Shown here piece after piece: positions 1-7,272 of a stretch of DNA of 8,191 bases. Within the stretch, counting starts at the first letter, position 1; the number at the start of each line of letters is the position of its first letter. The notes beneath the pieces were generated by a model. That model saw only the letters and a program-made list of their open reading frames with translations. It did not search any database and was not told where the DNA came from. A program made the position numbers and the translations under genes. The DNA lies in the NCBI GenBank assembly GCA_017354575.1, contig JAFMQP010000168.1, forward strand, positions 1 to 8,191, written 5' to 3'. Source of the DNA: Acidothermales bacterium (GTDB lineage: Bacteria; Actinomycetota; Actinomycetes; Streptosporangiales; WHST01).

Positions 1-613
1 GGCGGACCTCGCGCTGACCGTGCCGCGTGACGGCACCGCCGTGCGCGTCGACGCCGGCGGCGGGGCGGCGCTGGTGATCGGGCCGCCCGGCTCGTCCGCA
101 CGCGCCACGCCCGTGCCCGGCCGCGACGTCGACCTGCCGTCCTACGGACGCCGGGCGCCCGTGGCCCTTGCGCACGCCCGGCCCGACCGGCGGTTCGAGT
201 ACCGCATCGGCCGGCGGCCGGGGTTCCTCGACGGCAGGCCCGGGCTGTTCTGGACGGTGAACGGGCACCTGTTCCCGAACGTGCCGATGTTCGTCGTCCG
301 CGAGGGCGACGTGGTGCGGATGACGATCCGCAACTCCAGCGGCCAGGTGCACCCGATGCACCTGCACGGCCACCACGTCCTGGTGCTCGGCCGCGACGGC
401 GTGCGCGCGACCGGCAGCCCGTGGCGGGCCGACACGCTGAACGTCGAGGACGGCGAGACGTACGAGATCGCCTTCGTCGCGGACAACCCGGGCATCTGGA
501 TGGACCACTGCCACAACCTGCCGCACGTCGCCGACGGCTTGGTCGTCCACCTCGCCTACGCCGGCGTCTGGGATCCGTACCGCGTCGGCGTCAGCGGCAA
601 CGCGCCGGAGTGA
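1..613 (+). CDS. Multicopper oxidase, C-terminal part (5' end outside window)
   Basis: This is the C-terminal cupredoxin domain of a multicopper oxidase, an enzyme that oxidises a substrate (phenolics, metal ions or similar) and reduces O2 to water at a four-copper centre. The frame is open from base 2, so the gene begins left of the window; the GTG at 20 is an internal codon. Two copper-ligand motifs are visible. HPMHLHGHH at about 350-376 gives the HxxHxH ligands. HCHNLPH at 506-526 supplies the Cys and His of the type 1 site and the His residues of the trinuclear site. The residue five after the last His, the type 1 axial position, is Leu (VADGL), not Met. The stretch WTVNGHLFPNVPMFVVREGD, just before the first motif, is typical of the last domain. 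The N-terminal ligand motifs and any signal peptide are not visible, so laccase, copper-efflux (CueO-like) and nitrite-reductase-like subtypes cannot be separated. The class is clear; the substrate is unknown. Confidence 0.9.
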   Translation, partial: ADLALTVPRDGTAVRVDAGGGAALVIGPPGSSARATPVPGRDVDLPSYGRRAPVALAHARPDRRFEYRIGRRPGFLDGRPGLFWTVNGHLFPNVPMFVVREGDVVRMTIRNSSGQVHPMHLHGHHVLVLGRDGVRATGSPWRADTLNVEDGETYEIAFVADNPGIWMDHCHNLPHVADGLVVHLAYAGVWDPYRVGVSGNAPE

Positions 614-616
614 CGG

Positions 617-2311
617 TCAGCCGCAGACGGCGCCCTGGGCGGCGGAGCCGACCAGCTTCGCGTACTTCGCCAGGACACCGGTGCCGGTCGGGATCGGCGG
701 CGGCGTCCAGTCGGCGCGGCGCTTCTCCAGCTCGTCGGCGTCGACGAGCAGGTCGAGTGCCCGGGTGGTGAGATCGAGCCGGATGCGGTCGCCGTCGCGG
801 ACGAGCGCGATCGGGCCGCCGACGGACGACTCCGGTGCGACGTGGCCGACGCAGAATCCCGTGGTGCCACCGGAGAAGCGGCCGTCGGTGAGCAGCAGCA
901 CGTCCTTGCCGAGCCCCGCGCCCTTGATGGCGCCGGTGACGGCGAGCATCTCCCGCATCCCGGGCCCGCCGCGTGGTCCCTCCTGCCGGATCACGACGAC
1001 GTCGCCGGCCTTCAGGCTGCCGTCGGCGACGGCGTCCATCGCACCCGGCTCGCCGTCGAAGACGCGCGCCGTGCCCTCGAAGGTCTCCGCCTCGAGACCT
1101 GCGCTCTTCACGACCGCGCCGTCGGGCGCGAGCGAGCCGCGCAGGATGGTGAGCCCGCCGGTCTTGTGGATCGGGTCGGAGAACGCGCGGATGACGTCGC
1201 CGTCCGGCTCGGGGGGAGTGATGGCGGCGAGGTTCTCCGCGACCGTCCTGCCGGTGACGGTGAGGCAGTCGCCGTGCAGGATTCCCGCGTCCAGTAACGC
1301 CTTCATCACCACCTGCACCCCGCCGACGCGGTCGACGTCGGTCATGAAGTAACGGCCGAACGGCTTCATGTCGCCGATGTGCGGCGTCTTGTCGCCGATC
1401 CTGTTGAAGTCGTCGATGGTGAGGTCGACGTCCGCCTCGTGCGCGATGGCGAGCAGGTGGAGCACCGCGTTCGTCGAGCCGCCGAGCGCCATGACGACGG
1501 CGATGGCGTTCTCGAACGCCTCCATCGTCATGATCTGCCGCGCGGTGATGCCCGCGTCGACGAGCGCGACGACGGCCTCGCCGGACTGGCGCGCGTACAG
1601 GTCACGCCGGGCGTCGGGCGCGGGCGGCGCGGCGCTGCCCGGCAGCGACATGCCGAGTGCCTCGGCGGCGCTCGCCATGGTGTTGGCGGTGAACATGCCG
1701 GCGCACGCGCCCTGCCCAGGGCAGATCGCGCGCTCGATGCCGGCGACGTCCTCGCGGCTGAGCCTTCCGGCGAGACATGCGCCGACCGCCTCGAACGCGT
1801 CGACGATGTTGACCTCGCGGCCCTTGTAGCGGCCGGGCAGGATCGAGCCAGCGTACAGGTACACCGACGCGAGGTCGAGCCGCGCGGCCGCCATCAGCAT
1901 GCCGGGCTCGGACTTGTCGCAACCGGCGAGCAGCACGCTGCCGTCGAGGCGTTCGGCCTGCATGACCGTCTCGACGGAGTCGGCGATCACCTCACGCGAG
2001 ACGAGCGAGTAGTGCATGCCGACGTGACCCATGGAGATGCCGTCGGACACCGAGATCGTGCCGAACTCGAGCGGGTAACCGTCCGCGGCGTGCACGCCCT
2101 CCTTGGCCTTCTCGGCCAGTCGGTCGAGCGAGAGGTTGCACGGGGTGATCTCGTTCCACGACGACGCGACGCCGATCTGCGGCTTGCGCCAGTCGTCGTC
2201 CCCCATGCCGACCGCGCGCAGCATGCCGCGCGCGGCGGTGCGCTCGAGACCCTCGGTCACCTCGTGGCTGCGCGGCTTCCGGTGCTCCCGCCGTGTCTGC
2301 GTGCCCTGCAC
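617..2311 (-). CDS. ilvD: Dihydroxy-acid dehydratase
   Basis: IlvD dehydrates 2,3-dihydroxy-isovalerate and 2,3-dihydroxy-3-methylvalerate to the 2-keto acids that precede valine, leucine and isoleucine; it acts in the cytoplasm and carries an iron-sulfur cluster. The product is 564 residues, within the usual 550-620. The three conserved Cys positions are present: Cys58 (NEITPCN), Cys131 (GCDKSEPG) and Cys203 (GACAGMFTANTM). Lys133 in CDKS matches the lysine that is carbamylated and binds Mg2+ in the family. The C-terminal motif GRFSGGTTGFCVGH (477-490) carries the expected active-site Ser480. Three Cys at these spacings fit the [2Fe-2S] form known from plants and mycobacteria; this is inference. 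The GTG start is supported by an AAGGAGGT ribosome binding site five bases upstream. Leu339 uses TTA (1295-1297), the only in-frame TTA I found in the minus-strand genes. No other ilv or leu gene lies beside it. It faces the oxidase gene with a 3-base gap between stops. Confidence 0.97.
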   Translation of the reverse strand: MQGTQTRREHRKPRSHEVTEGLERTAARGMLRAVGMGDDDWRKPQIGVASSWNEITPCNLSLDRLAEKAKEGVHAADGYPLEFGTISVSDGISMGHVGMHYSLVSREVIADSVETVMQAERLDGSVLLAGCDKSEPGMLMAAARLDLASVYLYAGSILPGRYKGREVNIVDAFEAVGACLAGRLSREDVAGIERAICPGQGACAGMFTANTMASAAEALGMSLPGSAAPPAPDARRDLYARQSGEAVVALVDAGITARQIMTMEAFENAIAVVMALGGSTNAVLHLLAIAHEADVDLTIDDFNRIGDKTPHIGDMKPFGRYFMTDVDRVGGVQVVMKALLDAGILHGDCLTVTGRTVAENLAAITPPEPDGDVIRAFSDPIHKTGGLTILRGSLAPDGAVVKSAGLEAETFEGTARVFDGEPGAMDAVADGSLKAGDVVVIRQEGPRGGPGMREMLAVTGAIKGAGLGKDVLLLTDGRFSGGTTGFCVGHVAPESSVGGPIALVRDGDRIRLDLTTRALDLLVDADELEKRRADWTPPPIPTGTGVLAKYAKLVGSAAQGAVCG

Positions 2312-2316
2312 TGGGC

Positions 2317-2324
2317 ACCTCCTT
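2317..2324 (-). promoter_or_regulatory. Ribosome binding site of ilvD
   Basis: Read on the minus strand, AAGGAGGT is followed by five bases (GCCCA) and then the GTG at 2311-2309. It is a full match to the anti-Shine-Dalgarno sequence and fixes the ilvD start. Confidence 0.85.
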
Positions 2325-2354
2325 CGAATCGCTGCCGCACCGATCGTGCAGGCA

Positions 2355-2382
2355 ACACTAGTCGTCTCACATCGTGGTCGAC
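2355..2382 (-). promoter_or_regulatory. Tentative promoter for ilvD
   Basis: On the minus strand TAGTGT (2360-2355) fits the loose TAnnnT pattern of an actinobacterial -10 element. Upstream is TCGACC (2381-2376), a 4 of 6 match to TTGACA, with 15 bases between the two, slightly short of the usual 16-18. A transcript starting about seven bases beyond would have a leader of roughly 35-40 bases before the ilvD GTG. The spacing to the gene and its lone position support a promoter somewhere here, but these hexamers are weak and could be chance. Confidence 0.3.
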
Positions 2383-2424
2383 GGCAGACGGACGGGCGGG
2401 CGGCGCAGCGCCGGCCGCGTCCCA

Positions 2425-2448
2425 GTTGATCATGTTCTCATGATCAAC
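2425..2448. promoter_or_regulatory. Perfect 10-bp inverted repeat, operator-like
   Basis: The arms are GTTGATCATG (2425-2434) and CATGATCAAC (2439-2448), separated by TTCT; all ten positions pair. It is AT-rich in a very GC-rich background and lies about 115-137 bases upstream of the ilvD start, beyond the tentative promoter. A dimeric DNA-binding regulator could bind a site of this shape; this is inference and I cannot name the family. The alternative is a transcript hairpin with an AGAA loop ending the operon that finishes at 2512. No run of T follows it on the minus strand and the stem is AT-rich, so an intrinsic terminator is less likely. Confidence 0.55.
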
Positions 2449-2470
2449 CGGTGCTTCGCACGAGCCGCAG

Positions 2471-2501
2471 GTCGTGGGAAGCACGGGTCCGTCGTGGGAA
2501 G
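2471..2501. repeat. 11-bp direct repeat with 20-bp pitch
   Basis: GTCGTGGGAAG occurs at 2471-2481 and again at 2491-2501, identical at all 11 positions and exactly 20 bp (about two helical turns) apart. It sits between the DinB-type gene's stop codon and the inverted repeat at 2425-2448. Same-face spacing is typical of paired protein-binding sites, but a small local duplication would look the same. No function can be assigned. Confidence 0.5.
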
Positions 2502-2511
2502 GTCGGCTTCG

Positions 2512-3093
2512 CTACTGCCCGACCCGGCCGTCGATGCGCTCCCGCAACAGGTCCGCGTGACCGCAGTGCCTCGCGTACTCCTCGACCATGTGCACCAGCA
2601 CGTCCCGCATCTGCACACCCGTCGCGCCGCGCATGTCGAGGTCGGTGTGGTCGGCGACGAACCGCTCCGCGAACGCCACCTCCTCGTGCCAGGCCCGCCA
2701 CGCGTCCGCGACGACCTCCGGGTCGGGGAACGCGCCGTTCCAGTCGAGCTCGCGGTCGGCCGCCGTGTAGTAGAGCGGCGGCGCGTCCTGCCGCGCCATC
2801 TCCCGACGGAACCAGTTGCGCTCCACCTCGGCCATGTGCCGGACGAGGCCGAGCAACGACATCGTGGACGGCGGCACGGAACGGCGGGCCAGCTGCTCGG
2901 CGTCCAGGTCCGCGCACTTCAGCTCCAGCGTGAGGCGGTACCTCCGCAGGTAGTCGAGGACCGTGCTGCGCTCGTCCACGGGCTCGATGGTGTTCTGCTC
3001 ACGCGGGTCCTCGTCGGGGTCGGCCCACATGTCGGTGTGGGTGGTCGCCTGCGACCACCGTTCCACGGTCGTCTCGTCCCGCTCTTCGGCCAT
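2512..3093 (-). CDS. DinB / DUF664 family protein
   Basis: This is a 193-residue protein of the DinB-like metal-dependent four-helix-bundle superfamily, DUF664 type. Members bind a divalent metal through three His residues; some actinobacterial relatives are thiol (mycothiol) transferases or isomerases, but most have no known substrate. The diagnostic segments are present: VPPSTMSLLGLVRHMAEVERNWF at about 74-96 with His86, and EEYARHCGHADLLRERIDG at 171-189 with His176 and His179. His168 is also near the second segment. No signal peptide or membrane segment is seen. The ATG at 3093 lies 12 bases after the GH1 stop codon, so the gene probably shares its transcript, but I see no Shine-Dalgarno sequence before it. 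Met22 (codon at 3030-3028) is a possible later start, because many family members begin nearer that point, but it lacks a good site too. The family is confident; the start and the role beside sugar genes are not. Confidence 0.88.
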   Translation of the reverse strand: MAEERDETTVERWSQATTHTDMWADPDEDPREQNTIEPVDERSTVLDYLRRYRLTLELKCADLDAEQLARRSVPPSTMSLLGLVRHMAEVERNWFRREMARQDAPPLYYTAADRELDWNGAFPDPEVVADAWRAWHEEVAFAERFVADHTDLDMRGATGVQMRDVLVHMVEEYARHCGHADLLRERIDGRVGQ

Positions 3094-3105
3094 GCGCAGA
3101 TCATG

Positions 3106-4481
<1,376 letters not shown>

Positions 4482-4485
<4 letters not shown>

Positions 4486-6425
4486 AACGCCTCCTTCAGC
4501 TCGTACACCCGCACACCGTACGACGCGAGTGTGACCATGGCCGTCGCGTCTCCGCCGCCGAGCGGACGCAGCGTTCCGACGCTCCGCGGCTCGAACGTCA
4601 GCGGTTCGTCGTGCTGGCTCACGAACCACGCGAACCGTCTGCCGTCCTCGTGTTCGAGGACGTCGGTGCACACGCGCGGGTCGTCGACGACGAGCGTCCT
4701 GCGTACGCCTGCCTCCTCGGCGAGCGCGTCGTAGAGCCGGTACGTGTCCTCGGGGTTCACCCGCGGTCGCTCCGCGGCCATGTGCTCGATCGGGTACGTG
4801 CACAGCACGGTCGCCCCGCGCCCGACCGCGTTGCGCAGCAACGCCGGTCGTCCCGCGCCGTCGACCGCGACGACCTTGGCGTCCCGCGCGACCACCGGCA
4901 GGTAGCAACGGCTGTGCTCGTTGCCCGCCACCGCGAACCGCAGCACGTCGCCGGTGCGCAACGAGCCGAAGTCCTCGGTGAACGTGACCTCCACCTCGTC
5001 CTCGGCGATCGGGTCGTTCAGCCCGTACCTCAGCTGGTGCTCGACACCGAAGATCTCGTCCAGCTTCGGGTGCCACGGCCCACGGTGGTACGTGTTGTCG
5101 CCGGCGCAGTAGGACATGTAGACGACGGCGCCGCACCCGGCCTGTTCCCGCAACAGCCGCCACGTCGGCGCGAGTAGCTGCTTCGCTGACGGCAGCAGGT
5201 ACAGTCGCGCGCCGCGCTCGACACCGTCCTCCTCACGGGTGAACCCGACCGGGAGGCTCGCCTCCCGCGCGGCCAGGTACCCCTGCCGCAGCGCGCCGAA
5301 CGCCAGCCGCCGGTCCGACTCGGTGGAGAACGGGAGGTCGCGTTCCAGGTACGCCGTCACGACGAACGCCGCGTCCGCGTCTTCTCGCCGGACGCGCGTC
5401 ACGTCCACGTCGTCCAGCACGCGCGCGAACGCCGCCAGCTCGCGCAGCGCGGCCTTCGGCCGTCCGGCGTCGTCGGTGATGCCGAAGTGCATCTCGAACG
5501 GGTGGTGCCGGTACGGATCCTGTGCGTACAGGTTGTCGTAATCGCTGTTGTTCCAGGCGATCCAGCCGGTAGCGCCGGCGAGCAGCGACGTGTGCAGCAC
5601 CTGCCTGTAGTAGTGGCCCTGACCGGCCTCGGACGCCGCGTCGCTCGACAGGCCGAACTCCTCGAGGACCACCGGCCGGCCACCGACTGCCGCCAGCTCG
5701 CAGACGAACGCGGCCGCGAGATGCTGGCGCACCTGGTCGGACTCGGCCGGGTACACGTGCGGACCGGTGAAGTCGACCAGGTCACCGAGCTGCCGTACCG
5801 AGAACCCGTTGTCGACGCCGGTCACCTCGATTCCCCAGGCGCCGTCGCCGGTAGACACCGGCTGCGTCCCACCGCCAGCGCGTACCGCCTGCACCATCAG
5901 TGCCACCCAGCTGGTGACGTCCGCGGTCGGTGCGACCGGCTCACCGCGGCGGCGTCCGTAGATCGGCATCTCGTTGCTGATCAGCCATGCCGCCACCGCC
6001 TCGTGACCGTGCGTCCGCCGCACCATCTGCTCGACGAACCACGCCTGACGCGCGACGAGCCAGACGTCCGCGTAGAGGTCGCGTCCACCACGCCAGGACG
6101 GGTCCCAGTTCTCCCCGGACATGTGCCCCACGACGAACGTCGGTATCGACGACATCCCGTGCTCGGCGTGGGCGTCGAGGAAGTCGCGGAAATGCGCGAC
6201 CTTCTCCTCGTCGACGGTGTCGGGCGTCGGGTGGAAGTCCGGCCAGTAGAAGAACGACCGCGTCTGCCGCAGGCCGTGCTCCGCGAGGACGGCGAGCTCG
6301 TCGCGGACGACGCGCCCGTCGTAGTTCCGCCACATCAGCGGGCCGCCGGTACGCGACCAGAAGTTCGCGCCCAGCCAGGAGACCGGACGCCCAGCCACCT
6401 CGACCTTCGAGGAGTTACGACGCAT
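4482..6425 (-). CDS. Cytoplasmic clan GH-A glycoside hydrolase (GH5-like barrel)
   Basis: This is a 647-residue protein whose N-terminal half looks like a (beta/alpha)8 barrel of clan GH-A, the retaining hydrolases with acid/base on strand 4 and nucleophile on strand 7. Starting from the ATG at 6425, the visible marks are GANFWSRTGGPLMW (about 19-32), the strand-4 motif AAWLISNEMP with Asn151-Glu152, GPHVYP (221-226), the strand-7 motif VVLEEFG with Glu256 as likely nucleophile, and GWIAWNNSDYDN (287-298). The second half (about 405-445, LYLLPSAKQLL to AVVYMSY) recalls the glutaminase-like trimerisation domain of beta-galactosidase-type enzymes, with a probable beta-rich end domain after it. 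Barrel motifs suggest GH5; overall size and domain order suggest GH42-like architecture. There is no signal peptide. It sits between a permease and a GH1 enzyme, so it probably cuts an imported oligosaccharide; beta-mannosidase, beta-glucosidase and beta-galactosidase are all open. The ATG at 6425 is preferred to the GTG at 6449 for its better ribosome binding site. Confidence 0.82.
4490..4496 (-). promoter_or_regulatory. Ribosome binding site of the GH1 gene
   Basis: On the minus strand AAGGAGG is followed by CGTT and then the GTG at 4485. It lies inside the last codons of the upstream hydrolase gene and decides the GH1 start against the longer open frame. Confidence 0.8.
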
Positions 6426-6428
6426 CGC

Positions 6429-6436
6429 TTCCCTTC
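6429..6436 (-). promoter_or_regulatory. Ribosome binding site of the GH-A hydrolase
   Basis: GAAGGGAA on the minus strand overlaps the TAG stop (6438-6436) of the upstream permease. Its purine core ends a few bases before the ATG at 6425. It supports that start over the GTG at 6449, which would lie inside the permease gene. Confidence 0.55.
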
Positions 6437-7272
6437 TACTTGACGGCACCCGCGAGGCCGCGGACGAGATGGCGTTGCAACAGGAGGAACCCGACGACGA
6501 CGGGCACGCTGACGACGAACGACGCCGCCATCAGCTGGTTCCAGTACACCGAGATCTGCGTGGAGTACTCGCGGAGCCCGATCGCCAGTGTCTCCGACGT
6601 GTCGTTCGTCAGCACCGACGCGAACAGTGTCTCGCCCCACGCCGTGATGAACGCGTAGACCCCGACGGCGACGATGCCGGGCCGAGCGGCCGGCACGATG
6701 ATCCGCCACACGATCCGCAACGGTCCCGCCCCGTCGACCATCGCCGCCTCGTCGAGTCCCTTCGGGATCGAGTCGAAGTACCCGGAGAGCATCCAGATGG
6801 AGAACGGCAGCGAGAACGTCAGGTAGGTGATGACGAGCCCGAGCCGGCTGCCGTTCAGCGCGTAACCCGTCGCCTGCCCGATGCTGACGTAGATCAGGTA
6901 CAGCGGCAGCAGGAACAGGATGCCGGGGAACATCTGCGTCGACAGGACGGTCATCCGGAACACCCCGCGCCCCGGGAAACGGTACCGGCTGATCCCGTAC
7001 GCCGCGAAGACCGCGATCACCAGCGACGCGACCGTGGCGGAGAGCGACACGATGACGCTGTTCAGGAAGAAGCGAGCCAACGGGACGGTCGTCCAGATGT
7101 CCACGAACGGGCGGACGGTGAGCCTGCTCGGGATCCACCGGAAAGCACCCTGCACGTCGCCCAGCGGTTTCGCGGCCGACGAGATCATCACGTACAGCGG
7201 GGTCACCACGAACAGCGTCAGGAATGTCAGCCCCACGACCCGGACGACCTTGAACGATCGTGACTCACGCAT
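6436..7272 (-). CDS. Sugar ABC transporter permease, MalG-like (CUT1)
   Basis: This 278-residue inner-membrane protein is one of the two channel subunits of a carbohydrate uptake ABC transporter (CUT1 / MalFG family). About six hydrophobic segments are visible, near residues 11-31, 70-93, 107-130, 143-164, 197-220 and 246-266. The EAA loop that contacts the ATPase is clear: LDEAAMVDGAGPLRIVWRII starting at residue 173, with Glu175 at 6750-6748, followed by the conserved Pro. The C-terminal RHLVRGLAGAVK is typical of MalG-type subunits. The ATG at 7272 follows a GAGGAGGG ribosome binding site and overlaps the end of the partner permease by eight bases, so the two are probably translated together in equal amounts. 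The transported sugar cannot be read from a permease; the two downstream hydrolases suggest a beta-linked oligosaccharide. Confidence 0.95.
   Translation of the reverse strand: MRESRSFKVVRVVGLTFLTLFVVTPLYVMISSAAKPLGDVQGAFRWIPSRLTVRPFVDIWTTVPLARFFLNSVIVSLSATVASLVIAVFAAYGISRYRFPGRGVFRMTVLSTQMFPGILFLLPLYLIYVSIGQATGYALNGSRLGLVITYLTFSLPFSIWMLSGYFDSIPKGLDEAAMVDGAGPLRIVWRIIVPAARPGIVAVGVYAFITAWGETLFASVLTNDTSETLAIGLREYSTQISVYWNQLMAASFVVSVPVVVGFLLLQRHLVRGLAGAVK

Larger units (their letters stand above)
2312..2511. other. Intergenic regulatory region upstream of ilvD
   Basis: This is the only stretch of the window longer than 12 bases with no gene. It separates the end of the sugar operon from ilvD. 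It holds the direct repeat, the inverted repeat, a tentative promoter and the ilvD ribosome binding site. I see no convincing small ORF, tRNA, T-box-like leader or strong GC-rich terminator followed by T residues. A weak 7-bp pairing (GTGCTTC at 2451-2457 with GAAGCAC at 2478-2484) has a 20-base loop and is probably chance. Confidence 0.7.

Noticed and set aside
1379..2443. 354-codon plus-strand open frame opposite ilvD
   Set aside because: ilvD on the other strand is unmistakable along its length; the plus-strand product is Arg/His/Val-rich shadow sequence.
2425..2448. Palindrome as a classical intrinsic terminator
   Set aside because: The stem is AT-rich and no T run follows it in the direction of transcription, so it is reported as operator-like with the terminator only as an alternative.
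4486..5163. Upstream extension of the GH1 frame
   Set aside because: It is inside the GH-A gene in another frame, is extremely Arg-rich and non-protein-like. A good ribosome binding site and normal GH1 N-terminus occur at 4485.
5487..6443. 318-codon plus-strand open frame opposite the GH-A hydrolase
   Set aside because: No domain is recognisable, the composition is a shadow type, and the minus strand carries catalytic motifs in a continuous gene.
6426..6449. GTG at 6449 as start of the GH-A hydrolase
   Set aside because: It would overlap the permease by 14 bases and add eight residues without family support. The ATG at 6425 has a better ribosome binding site, though the longer form cannot be fully excluded.
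6335..7138. 267-codon minus-strand frame within the MalG-like gene
   Set aside because: It is a different frame of the same strand, rich in Arg, His and Asp, and incompatible with the clear permease product.
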